Assembly: GCA_964057225.1 (NCBI GenBank)
Contig: OZ059898.1
Span: 18,825,267 to 18,889,266, forward strand
From: Auanema rhodensis
Taxonomy: Eukaryota > Nematoda > Chromadorea > Rhabditida > Rhabditidae
Reading direction: 5' to 3'
DNA length: 64,000 bases
The notes below the pieces were generated by a model, which did not search any database, had not been told where the DNA came from, and worked only from the letters and a program-made list of their open reading frames with translations. Of this stretch, positions 52,401-64,000 are shown in pieces (the first letter of the stretch is position 1; every line of letters starts with the position of its first letter). The translations under genes and the position numbers were made by a program.

Positions 52401-53325
52401 ATATTAGTCTAAAAACAAATTTTTATTGATATTGGTGCATGGTAACCATGACTTTGAAATTTACGTGAACTTTAATTTATGCTAATTAAGTGTACACGTG
52501 ATGTGCACTTGGTATGTAACTCGCTTCACGTGAAAGATAAAGAGATGCGGTTTTCAAAATTAGATTCCCCATGTCCATATTAGTCTAAAAACAAATTTTT
52601 ATTGATATTGGTGCATGGTAACCATGACTTTGAAATTTACGTGAACTTTAATTTATGCTAATTAAGTGTACACATGATGTGCACTTGGTATGTAACTCGC
52701 TTCACGAGAAAGATAAAAAGATGCGGTTTTCAAATTTCGATTTCGCGTGTCCATAGTAGTCTAAAAACAAATTTTTATTGATATTGGTGCATGGTAACCA
52801 TGACTTTGAAATTTACGTGAACTTTAATTTATGCTAATTAAGTGTACACGTGATGTGCACTTGGTATGTAACTCGCTTCACGTGAAAGATAAAGAGATGC
52901 GGTTTTCAAAATTAGATTCCGCATGTCCATAGTAGTCTAAAAACAAATTTTTATTGATATTGGTGCATGGTAACCATGACTTTGAAATTTACGTGAACTT
53001 TAATTTATGCTAATTAAGTGTACACGTGATGTGCACTTGGTATGTAACTCGCTTCACGTGAAAGATAAAGAGATGCGGTTTTCAAAATTAGATTCCCCAT
53101 GTCCATATTAGTCTAAAAACATATTTTTATTGATATTGGTGCATGGTAACCATGACTTTGAAATTTACGTGAATTTTAATTTATGCTAATTAAGTGTACA
53201 CATGATGTGCACTTGGTATGTAACTCGCTTCACGTGAAAGATAAAGTGATGCGGTTTTCAAAATTAGATTCCGCATGTCCATATTAGTCTAAAAACAAAT
53301 TTTTATTGATATTGGTGCATGGTAA

Positions 53326-53852
53326 CCATGACTTTGAAATTTACGTGAACTTTAATTTATGCTAATTAAGTGTACACGTGATGTGCACTTGGTATGTAAC
53401 TCGCTTCACGTGAAAGATAAAGAGATGCGGTTTCCAAATTAGATTCCCCATGTCCATATTAGTCTAAAAACAAATTCTTATTGATATTGGTGCATGGTAA
53501 CCATGACTTTAAAATTTACGTGTACTTTAATTTATGCTAATTAAGTGAACACATGATGTGCACTTGGTATGTAAGTCGCTTCACGTGAAAGATAAAGAGA
53601 TGCGGTTTTCAAAATTAGATTCCGCATGTCCATATTAGTCTAAAAACAAATTTTTATTGATATATGTGCATGGTAAACATGACTTTGAAGTTTACGTGAA
53701 CTTTAATTTATGCTAATTAAGTGTACACGTGATGTGCACTTGGTATGTAACTCGCTTCACGTGAAAGATAAAGAGATGCGGTTTTCAAAATTAGATTCCC
53801 CATGTCCATATTAGTCTAAAATCAAATTTTTATTGATATTGGTGCATGGTAA
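53326..53852 (+). repeat. Signature trimer (copy 2)
   Basis: Partner of 19,009-19,535 at +34,317, with the same 175-bp first monomer, TGAACAC, TGATATATGT and AAATCAAA. Confidence 0.85.
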
Positions 53853-56316
53853 CCATGACTTTGAAATTTACGTGAACTTTAATTTATGCTAATTAAGTGT
53901 ACACGTGATGTGCACTTGGAATGTAACTCGCTTCACGTGAAAGATAAAGAGATGCGGTTTTCAAAATTAGATTCCCCATGTCCATATTAGTCTAAAAACA
54001 AATTTTTATTGATATTGGTGCATGGTAACCATGACTTTGAAATTTACGTGAACTTTAATTTATGCTAATTAAGTGTACACGTGATGTGCACTTGGTATGT
54101 AACTCGCTTCACGTGAAAGATAAAGAGATGCGGTTTTCAAAATTAGATTCCTCATGTTCATATTAGTCTAAAAACGAATTTTTATTGATATTGATGCATG
54201 GTAACCATGACTTTAAAATTTACGTGAACTTTAATTTATGCTAATTAAGTGTACACATGATGTGCACTTGGTATGTAACTCGCTTCACGTGAAAGATAAA
54301 GTGATGCGGTTTTCAAAATTAGATTCCGCATGTCCATATTAGTCTAAAAACAAATTTTTATTGATATTGGTGCATGGTAACCATGACTTTGAAATTTACG
54401 TGAACTTTAATTTATGCTAATTAAGTGTACACGTGATGTGCACTTGGTATGTAAGTCGCTTCACGTGAAAGATAAAGAGATGCGGTTTTCAAAATTAGAT
54501 TCCCCATGTCCATATTAGTCTAAAAACAAATTTTTATTGATATTGGTGCATGGCAACCATGACTTTAAAATTTACGTGTACTTTAATTTATGCTAATTAA
54601 GTGTACACGTGATGTGCACTTGGAATGTAACTCGCTTCACGTGAAAGATAAATGGATGCGGTTTTCAAAATTAGATTCCTCATGTTCATATTAGTCTAAA
54701 AACGAATTTTTATTGATATTGATGCATGGTAACCATGACTTTAAAATTTACGTGAACTTTAATTTATGCTAATTAAGTGTACACATGATGTGCACTTTGT
54801 ATGTAACTCGCTTCACGAGAAAGATAAAAAGATGCGGTTTTCAAAATTAGATTCCCCATGTCCATATTAGTCTAAAAACAAATTTTTATTGATATTGGTG
54901 CATGGTAACCATGACTTTGAAATTAACGTGAACTTTAATTTATGCTAATTAAGTGTACACATGATGTGCACTTGGTATGTAACTCGCTTCACGAGAAAGA
55001 TAAAAAGATGCGGTTTTCAAATTTAGATTTCGCGTGTCCATATTAGTCTAAAAACAAATTTTAATTGATATTGGTGCATGGTAACCATGACTTTGAAATT
55101 TACGTGAACTTTAATTTATGCTAATTAAGTGTACACGTGATGTGCACTTGGTATGTAACTCGCTTCACGTGAAAGATAAAGAGATGCGGTTTTCAAAATT
55201 AGATTCCTCATGTTCATATTAGTCTAAAAACGAATTTTTATTGATATTGATGCATGGTAACCATGACTTTAAAATTTACGTGAACTTTAATTTATGCTAA
55301 TTAAGTGTACACATGATGTGCACTTGGTATGTAACTCGCTTCACGTGAAAGATAAAGAGATGCGGTTTTCAAAATTAGATTCCCCATGTCCATATTAGTC
55401 TAAAAACAAATTCTTATTGATATTGGTGCATGGTAACCATGACTTTGAAATTTACGTGAACTTTAATTTATGCTAATTAAGTGTACATGTGATGTGCACT
55501 TGGTATGTAAGTCGCTTCACGTGAAAGATAAAGAGATGCGGTTTTCAAAATTAGATTCCCCATGTCCATATTAGTCTAAAAACAAATTTTTATTGATATT
55601 GGTGCATGGTAACCATGACTTTGAAATTTACGTGAACTTTAATTTATGCTAATTAAATGTACACGTGATGTGCACTTGGTATGTAACTCGCTTCACGTGA
55701 AAGATAAAGAGATGCGGTTTTCAAAATTAGATTCCCCATGTCCATAGTAGTCTAAAAACAAATTTTTATTGATATTGGTGCATGGTAACCATGACTTTGA
55801 AATTTACGTGAACTTTAATTTATGCTAATTAAGTGTACACGTGATGTGCACTTGGTATGTAACTCGCTTCACGTGAAAGATAAAGAGATGCGGTTTTCAA
55901 AATTAGATTCCGCATGTCCATAGTAGTCTAAAAACAAATTTTTATTGATATTGGTGCATGGTAACCATGACTTTGAAATTTACGTGAACTTTAATTTATG
56001 CTAATTAAGTGTACACGTGATGTGCACTTGGTATGTAACTCGCTTCACGTGAAAGATAAAGAGATGCGGTTTTCAAAATTAGATTCCCCATGTCCATATT
56101 AGTCTAAAAACATATTTTTATTGATATTGGTGCATGGTAACCATGACTTTGAAATTTACGTGAATTTTAATTTATGCTAATTAAGTGTACACATGATGTG
56201 CACTTGGTATGTAACTCGCTTCACGTGAAAGATAAAGTGATGCGGTTTTCAAAATTAGATTCCGCATGTCCATATTAGTCTAAAAACAAATTTTTATTGA
56301 TATTGGTGCATGGTAA

Positions 56317-56843
56317 CCATGACTTTGAAATTTACGTGAACTTTAATTTATGCTAATTAAGTGTACACGTGATGTGCACTTGGTATGTAACTCGCTTCAC
56401 GTGAAAGATAAAGAGATGCGGTTTCCAAATTAGATTCCCCATGTCCATATTAGTCTAAAAACAAATTCTTATTGATATTGGTGCATGGTAACCATGACTT
56501 TAAAATTTACGTGTACTTTAATTTATGCTAATTAAGTGAACACATGATGTGCACTTGGTATGTAAGTCGCTTCACGTGAAAGATAAAGAGATACGGTTTT
56601 CAAAATTAGATTCCGCATGTCCATATTAGTCTAAAAACAAATTTTTATTGATATATGTGCATGGTAAACATGACTTTGAAGTTTACGTGAACTTTAATTT
56701 ATGCTAATTAAGTGTACACGTGAAGTGCACTTGGTATGTAACTCGCTTCACGTGGAAGATAAAGAGATGCGGTTTTCAAAATTAGATTCCCCATGTCCAT
56801 ATTAGTCTAAAAACAAATTTTTATTGATATTGGTGCATGGTAA
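56317..56843 (+). repeat. Signature trimer (copy 2, third monomer altered)
   Basis: Partner of 22,176-22,702 at +34,141, sharing the 175-bp monomer, GATACGG and TGATATATGT. The third monomer starts AACATG with GAAGTTT as expected, but then has GTGAAGTGC, CGTGGAAG and AAAACAAA instead of AAATCAAA. Confidence 0.83.
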
Positions 56844-57019
56844 CCATGACTTTGAAATTTACGTGAACTTTAATTTATGCTAATTAAGTGTACACGTGAA
56901 GTGCACTTGGTATGTAACTCGCTTCACGTGAAAGATAAAGAGATGCGGTTTTCAAAATTAGATTCCCCATGTCCATATTAGTCTAAAAACAAATTTTTAT
57001 TGATATTGGTGCATGGTAA
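56668..57019 (+). repeat. Two adjacent monomers sharing a private mutation
   Basis: Both have TGAAGTGCAC (56,721 and 56,897, exactly 176 bp apart) where all other monomers read TGATGTGCAC. The first also has CGTGGAAGAT and AAAACAAATTTTT, where the copy-1 partner has GTGAAAG and AAATCAAA. The second has CTTGGTATG where copy 1 has CTTGGAATG. This clustered change inside otherwise near-identical copies looks like a recent conversion or exchange between neighbours. Confidence 0.82.
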
Positions 57020-60000
57020 CCATGACTTTGAAATTTACGTGAACTTTAATTTATGCTAATTAAGTGTACACGTGATGTGCACTTGGTATGTAACTCGCTT
57101 CACGTGAAAGATAAAGAGATGCGGTTTTCAAAATTAGATTCCTCATGTTCATATTAGTCTAAAAACGAATTTTTATTGATATTGATGCATGGTAACCATG
57201 ACTTTAAAATTTACGTGAACTTTAATTTATGCTAATTAAGTGTACACATGATGTGCACTTGGTATGTAACTCGCTTCACGTGAAAGATAAAGTGATGCGG
57301 TTTTCAAAATTAGATTCCGCATGTCCATATTAGTCTAAAAACAAATTTTTATTGATATTGGTGCATGGTAACCATGACTTTGAAATTTACGTGAACTTTA
57401 ATTTATGCTAATTAAGTGTACACGTGATGTGCACTTGGTATGTAAGTCGCTTCACGTGAAAGATAAAGAGATGCGGTTTTCAAAATTAGATTCCCCATGT
57501 CCATATTAGTCTAAAAACAAATTTTTATTGATATTGGTGCATGGCAACCATGACTTTAAAATTTACGTGTACTTTAATTTATGCTAATTAAGTGTACACG
57601 TGATGTGCACTTGGAATGTAACTCGCTTCACGTGAAAGATAAATGGATGCGGTTTTCAAAATTAGATTCCTCATGTTCATATTAGTCTAAAAACGAATTT
57701 TTATTGATATTGATGCATGGTAACCATGACTTTAAAATTTACGTGAACTTTAATTTATGCTAATTAAGTGTACACATGATGTGCACTTTGTATGTAACTC
57801 GCTTCACGAGAAAGATAAAAAGATGCGGTTTTCAAAATTAGATTCCCCATGTCCATATTAGTCTAAAAACAAATTTTTATTGATATTGGTGCATGGTAAC
57901 CATGACTTTGAAATTTACGTGAACTTTAATTTATGCTAATTAAGTGTACACATGATGTGCACTTGGTATGTAACTCGCTTCACGAGAAAGATAAAAAGAT
58001 GCGGTTTTCAAATTTAGATTTCGCGTGTCCATATTAGTCTAAAAACAAATTTTAATTGATATTGGTGCATGGTAACCATGACTTTGAAATTTACGTGAAC
58101 TTTAATTTATGCTAATTAAGTGTACACGTGATGTGCACTTGGTATGTAACTCGCTTCACGTGAAAGATAAAGAGATGCGGTTTTCAAAATTAGATTCCTC
58201 ATGTTCATATTAGTCTAAAAACGAATTTTTATTGATATTGATGCATGGTAACCATGACTTTAAAATTTACGTGAACTTTAATTTATGCTAATTAAGTGTA
58301 CACATGATGTGCACTTGGTATGTAACTCGCTTCACGTGAAAGATAAAGAGATGCGGTTTTCAAAATTAGATTCCCCATGTCCATATTAGTCTAAAAACAA
58401 ATTCTTATTGATATTGGTGCATGGTAACCATGACTTTGAAATTTACGTGAACTTTAATTTATGCTAATTAAGTGTACATGTGATGTGCACTTGGTATGTA
58501 AGTCGCTTCACGTGAAAGATAAAGAGATGCGGTTTTCAAAATTAGATTCCCCATGTCCATATTAGTCTAAAAACAAATTTTCATTGATATTGGTGCATGG
58601 CAACCATGACTTTAAAATTTACGTGTACTTTAATTTATGCTAATTAAGTGTACACGTGATGTGCACTTGGAATGTAACTCGCTTCACGTGAAAGATAAAT
58701 GGATGCGGTTTTCAAAATTAGATTCCTCATGTTCATATTAGTCTAAAAACGAATTTTTATTGATATTGATGCATGGTAACCATGACTTTAAAATTTACGT
58801 GAACTTTAATTTATGCTAATTAAGTGTACACATGATGTGCACTTGGTATGTAACTCGCTTCACGTGAAAGATAAAGTGATGCGGTTTTCAAATTTCGATT
58901 TCGCGTGTCCATATTAGTCTAAAAACGAATTTTTATTGATATTGGTGCATGGTAACCATGACTTTGAAATTTACGTGAACTTTAATTTATGCTAATTAAG
59001 TGTACACGTGATGTGCACTTGGTATGTAAGTCGCTTCACGTGAAAGATAAAGAGATGCGGTTTTCAAAATTAGATTCCCCATGTCCATATTAGTCTAAAA
59101 ACAAATTTTTATTGATATTGGTGCATGGCAACCATGACTTTAAAATTTACGTGTACTTTAATTCATGCTAATTAAGTGTACACGTGATGTGCACTTGGAA
59201 TGTAACTCGCTTCACGTGAAAGATAAATGGATGCGGTTTTCAAAATTAGATTCCTCATGTTCATATTAATCTAAAAACGAATTTTTATTGATATTGATGC
59301 ATGGTAACCATGACTTTAAAATTTACGTGAACTTTAATTTATGCTAATTAAGTGTACACATGATGTGCACTTGGTATGTAACTCGCTTCACGAGAAAGAT
59401 AAAAAGATGCGGTTTTCAAATTTAGATTTCGCGTGTCCATATTAGTCTAAAAACAAATTTTTATTGATATTGGTGCATGGTAACCATGACTTTGAAATTT
59501 ACGTGAACTTTAATTTATGCTAATTAAGTGTACACGTGATGTGCACTTGGTATGTAAGTCGCTTCACGTGAAAGATAAAGAGATGCGGTTTTCAAAATTA
59601 GATTCCCCATGTCCATATTAGTCTAAAAACAAATTTTTATTGATATTGGTGCATGGCAACCATGACTTTAAAATTTACGTGTACTTTAATTTATGCTAAT
59701 TAAGTGTACACGTGATGTGCACTTGGTATGTAACTCGCTTCACGTGAAAGATAAAGAGATGCGGTTTTCAAAATTAGATTCCCCATGTCCATATTAGTCT
59801 AAAAACAAATTTTTATTGATATTGGTGCATGGTAACCATGACTTTAAAATTTACGTGTACTTTAATTTATGCTAATTAAGTGTACACGTGATGTGCACTT
59901 GGTATGTAACTCGCTTCACGTGAAAGATAAAGAGATGCGGTTTTCAAAATTAGATTCCCCATGTCCATATTAGTCTAAAAACATATTTTTATTGATATTG

Positions 60001-60187
60001 GTGCATGGTAACCATGACTTTGAAATTTACGTGAATTTTAATTTATGCTAATTAAGTGTACACATGATGTGCACTTGGTATGTAACTCGCTTCACGTGAA
60101 AGATAAAGTGATGCGGTTTTCAAAATTAGATTCCGCATGTCCATATTAGTCTAAAAACAAATTTTTATTGATATTGGTGCATGGTAA

Positions 60188-60714
60188 CCATGACTTTGAA
60201 ATTTACGTGAACTTTAATTTATGCTAATTAAGTGTACACGTGATGTGCACTTGGTATGTAACTCGCTTCACGTGAAAGATAAAGAGATGCGGTTTCCAAA
60301 TTAGATTCCCCATGTCCATATTAGTCTAAAAACAAATTCTTATTGATATTGGTGCATGGTAACCATGACTTTAAAATTTACGTGTACTTTAATTTATGCT
60401 AATTAAGTGAACACATGATGTGCACTTGGTATGTAAGTCGCTTCACGTGAAAGATAAAGAGATGCGGTTTTCAAAATTAGATTCCGCATGTCCATATTAG
60501 TCTAAAAACAAATTTTTATTGATATATGTGCATGGTAAACATGACTTTGAAGTTTACGTGAACTTTAATTTATGCTAATTAAGTGTACACGTGATGTGCA
60601 CTTGGTATGTAACTCGCTTCACGTGAAAGATAAAGAGATGCGGTTTTCAAAATTAGATTCCCCATGTCCATATTAGTCTAAAATCAAATTTTTATTGATA
60701 TTGGTGCATGGTAA
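60188..60714 (+). repeat. Signature trimer (copy 2)
   Basis: Partner of the trimer at 27,455, without the extra monomer; offset +32,733 before and +32,557 after the insertion point. The first monomer is 175 bp, the third has AAATCAAA. Confidence 0.84.
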
Positions 60715-63700
60715 CCATGACTTTGAAATTTACGTGAACTTTAATTTATGCTAATTAAGTGTACACGTGATGTGCACTTGGAATGTAACTCGCTTCACGT
60801 GAAAGATAAAGAGATGCGGTTTTCAAAATTAGATTCCCCATGTCCATATTAGTCTAAAAACAAATTTTTATTGATATTGGTGCATGGTAACCATGACTTT
60901 GAAATTTACGTGAACTTTAATTTATGCTAATTAAGTGTACACGTGATGTGCACTTGGTATGTAACTCGCTTCACGTGAAAGATAAAGAGATGCGGTTTTC
61001 AAAATTAGATTCCTCATGTTCATATTAGTCTAAAAACGAATTTTTATTGATATTGATGCATGGTAACCATGACTTTAAAATTTACGTGAACTTTAATTTA
61101 TGCTAATTAAGTGTACACATGATGTGCACTTGGTATGTAACTCGCTTCACGTGAAAGATAAAGTGATGCGGTTTTCAAAATTAGATTCCGCATGTCCATA
61201 TTAGTCTAAAAACAAATTTTTATTGATATTGGTGCATGGTAACCATGACTTTGAAATTTACGTGAACTTTAATTTATGCTAATTAAATGTACACGTGATG
61301 TGCACTTGGTATGTAAGTCGCTTCACGTGAAAGATAAAGAGATGCGGTTTTCAAAATTAGATTCCCCATGTCCATATTAGTCTAAAAACAAATTTTTATT
61401 GATATTGGTGCATGGCAACCATGACTTTAAAACTTACGTGTACTTTAATTTATGCTAATTAAGTGTACACGTGATGTGCACTTGGAATGTAACTCGCTTC
61501 ACGTGAAAGATAAATGGATGCGGTTTTCAAAATTAGATTCCTCATGTTCATATTAGTCTAAAAACGAATTTTTATTGATATTGATGCATGGTAACCATGA
61601 CTTTAAAATTTACGTGAACTTTAATTTATGCTAATTAAGTGTACACATGATGTGCACTTGGTATGTAACTCGCTTCACGTGAAAGATAAAGTGATGCGGT
61701 TTTCAAAATTAGATTCCGCATGTCCATATTAGTCTAAAAACAAATTTTTATTGATATTGGTGCATGGTAACCATGACTTTGAAATTTACGTGAACTTTAA
61801 TTCATGCTAATTAAATGTACACGTGATGTGCACTTGGTATGTAAGTCGCTTCACGTGAAAGATAAAGAGATGCGGTTTTCAAAATTAGATTCCCCATGTC
61901 CATATTAGTCTAAAAACAAATTTTTATTGATATTGGTGCATGGCAACCATGACTTTAAAACTTACGTGTACTTTAATTTATGCTAATTAAGTGTACACGT
62001 GATGTGCACTTGGAATGTAACTCGCTTCACGTGAAAGATAAATGGATGCGGTTTTCAAAATTAGATTCCTCATGTTCATATTAGTCTAAAAACGAATTTT
62101 TATTGATATTGATGCATGGTAACCATGACTTTAAAATTTACGTGAACTTTAATTTATGCTAATTAAGTGTACACATGATGTGCACTTTGTATGTAACTCG
62201 CTTCACGAGAAAGATAAAAAGATGCGGTTTTCAAAATTAGATTCCCCATGTCCATATTAGTCTAAAAACAAATTTTTATTGATATTGGTGCATGGTAACC
62301 ATGACTTTGAAATTTACGTGAACTTTAATTTATGCTAATTAAGTGTACACATGATGTGCACTTGGTATGTAACTCGCTTCACGAGAAAGATAAAAAGATG
62401 CGGTTTTCAAATTTAGATTTCGCGTGTCCATATTAGTCTAAAAACAAATTTTAATTGATATTGGTGCATGGTAACCATGACTTTGAAATTTACGTGAACT
62501 TTAATTTATGCTAATTAAGTGTACACGTGATGTGCACTTGGTATGTAACTCGCTTCACGTGAAAGATAAAGAGATGCGGTTTTCAAAATTAGATTCCTCA
62601 TGTTCATATTAGTCTAAAAACGAATTTTCATTGATATTGATGCATGGTAACCATGACTTTAAAATTTACGTGAACTTTAATTTATGCTAATTAAGTGTAC
62701 ACATGATGTGCACTTGGTATGTAACTCGCTTCACGTGAAAGATAAAGAGATGCGGTTTTCAAAATTAGATTCCCCATGTCCATATTAGTCTAAAAACAAA
62801 TTTTTATTGATATTGGTGCATGGCAACCATGACTTTAAAATTTACGTGTACTTTAATTTATGCTAATTAAGTGTACACGTGATGTGCACTTGGAATGTAA
62901 CTCGCTTCACGTGAAAGATAAATGGATGCGGTTTTCAAAATTAGATTCCTCATGTTCATATTAGTCTAAAAACGAATTTTTATTGATATTGATGCATGGT
63001 AACCATGACTTTAAAATTTACGTGAACTTTAATTTATGCTAATTAAGTGTACACATGATGTGCACTTGGTATGTAACTCGCTTCACGAGAAAGATAAAAA
63101 GATGCGGTTTTCAAATTTCGATTTCGCGTGTCCATATTAGTCTAAAAACAAATTCTTATTGATATTGGTGCATGGTAACCATGACTTTGAAATTTACGTG
63201 AACTTTAATTTATGCTAATTAAGTGTACACGTGATGTGCACTTGGTATGTAAGTCGCTTCACGTGAAAGATAAAGAGATGCGGTTTTCAAAATTAGATTC
63301 CCCATGTCCATATTAGTCTAAAAACAAATTTTTATTGATATTGGTGCATGGCAACCATGACTTTAAAATTTACGTGTACTTTAATTCATGCTAATTAAGT
63401 GTACACGTGATGTGCACTTGGAATGTAACTCGCTTCACGTGAAAGATAAATGGATGCGGTTTTCAAAATTAGATTCCTCATGTTCATATTAGTCTAAAAA
63501 CGAATTTTTATTGATATTGATGCATGGTAACCATGACTTTAAAATTTACGTGAACTTTAATTTATGCTAATTAAGTGTACACATGATGTGCACTTGGTAT
63601 GTAACTCGCTTCACGAGAAAGATAAAAAGATGCGGTTTTCAAATTTAGATTTCGCGTGTCCATATTAGTCTAAAAACAAATTTTTATTGATATTGGTGCA

Positions 63701-63882
63701 TGGTAACCATGACTTTGAAATTTACGTGAACTTTAATTTATGCTAATTAAGTGTACACGTGATGTGCACTTAGTATGTAAGTCGCTTCACGTGAAAGATA
63801 AAGAGATGCGGTTTTCAAAATTAGATTCCCCATGTCCATATTAGTCTAAAAACAAATTTTTATTGATATTGGTGCATGGCAA

Positions 63883-64000
63883 CCATGACTTTAAAATTTA
63901 CGTGTACTTTAATTTATGCTAATTAAGTGTACACGTGATGTGCACTTGGTATGTAACTCGCTTCACGTGAAAGATAAAGAGATGCGGTTTTCAAAATTAG
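63883..64000 (+). repeat. Truncated last monomer at the window edge
   Basis: The first 118 bp of a class B monomer of the GGCAACC/TTAAAA/GTAC kind, with CACGTG and AAAGAG. It is cut by the window boundary, not by a biological end, and matches copy 1 ending at 31,443. Confidence 0.95.

Larger units (their letters stand above)
1..64000 (+). repeat. 176-bp tandem satellite array filling the window
   Basis: The motif CCATGACTTT, or a one-base variant, recurs on a 176-bp grid from position 1 to 63,883, always in the same orientation. I count 363 complete monomers (357 of 176 bp, six of 175 bp) plus 118 bp. No non-satellite sequence interrupts it and both window edges are inside the array. The element around GCTAATTAAG (monomer positions 36-45) closes all three forward frames in every monomer, and TTA triplets at positions 16-34 close the reverse frames, so no protein is encoded. 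Because 176 is not divisible by three, the reading phase also shifts at each repeat. Neighbouring monomers differ at several percent of sites (monomers 1 and 2 differ at 9 of 176). Monomer size near one nucleosome plus higher-order structure suggests a centromeric or pericentromeric satellite, probably of a plant. That is inference; I do not recognise the family by name. Confidence 0.98.
38894..64000 (+). repeat. Segmental repeat copy 2 (continues past the window)
   Basis: This is the partner of 4,577-31,443, in direct orientation. Similarity begins between 38.7 and 38.9 kb: the monomer at 38,718 partly matches 4,401 and the one before it does not. It continues to the last base. Apart from whole-monomer differences, only scattered substitutions were seen, for example GTGAGAG at 16,281 against GTGAAAG here, AATCT at 16,681 against AGTCT, and TTTTCATTG near 62,628 against TTTTTATTG. 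One exception is 56,668-57,019, where two monomers differ in a cluster. Near-identity over more than 25 kb implies a recent duplication. Confidence 0.9.

Noticed and set aside
1-64000. Short open reading frames beginning at the recurring ATGs
   Set aside because: Stops in all six frames within each monomer (positions 16-44) limit frames to about 200 nt. The same short frames recur with the repeat and have no coding character.
1-64000. CRISPR array, because of regular direct repeats
   Set aside because: There are no unique spacers: the whole 176-bp unit is repeated, AT-rich and far longer than a CRISPR repeat-spacer unit, with no cas genes.
4577-64000. Assembly artefact as the explanation of the 34-kb duplication
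   Set aside because: The copies differ by private substitutions and by 1-, 7-, 1- and 1-monomer differences, which a simple duplicated contig would not show. It is not fully excluded without reads.

Overview
The whole 64,000-base window is one uninterrupted tandem array of a single AT-rich satellite (about 33% G+C in the monomer I counted). The repeat unit is 176 bp. Taking the monomer to begin at the recurring CCATGACTTT, starts fall on a strict 176-bp grid from position 1. Six monomers are 175 bp and each shifts the grid by one base. The window holds 363 complete monomers plus the first 118 bp of another. All lie in the same orientation, both edges are inside the array, and I see no gene, RNA gene, transposon, inversion or unique sequence anywhere. 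No protein gene is possible: stop codons close all six frames between about monomer positions 16 and 44, so no open frame exceeds about 200 nt.

Such an array points to a eukaryote. A monomer close to one nucleosome repeat, organised into higher-order repeats (HORs) with no inserted genes, is typical of centromeric or pericentromeric satellites. The 165-180 bp range is common in flowering plants, so a plant centromere is my best guess. I do not recognise the monomer as a named family, so host and centromere identity are inference.

Two monomer classes dominate. Class A has CGAGAAAGATAAAAAG followed by an AAATTT(C/A)GATTTCGCG block. Class B has CGTGAAAGATAAAGAG followed by AAAATTAGATTCCCCATG or close variants. 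Further linked variants define subtypes whose order can be followed along the array.

Layout: 1-4.6 kb, a left part containing an 8-monomer HOR (1-2.3 kb). 4.6-31.4 kb, copy 1 of a very long segmental repeat. 31.4-38.9 kb, a part with no long-range partner in the window, holding a 12-monomer and a 4-monomer repeat. 38.9-64.0 kb, copy 2 of the segmental repeat, running off the right edge. The copies align at +34,317 from 4.6 to about 22 kb. The offset then falls to +34,141, +32,909, +32,733 and +32,557, because copy 1 carries 1, 7, 1 and 1 extra monomers.

Inside each copy are nested shorter repeats of 5, 7, 9 and 16/17 monomers, hybrid monomers and adjacent monomers sharing private mutations. 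Together these record ongoing unequal exchange and gene conversion. Each monomer also carries three short dyad-symmetric elements, some containing CACGTG, that vary between subtypes.
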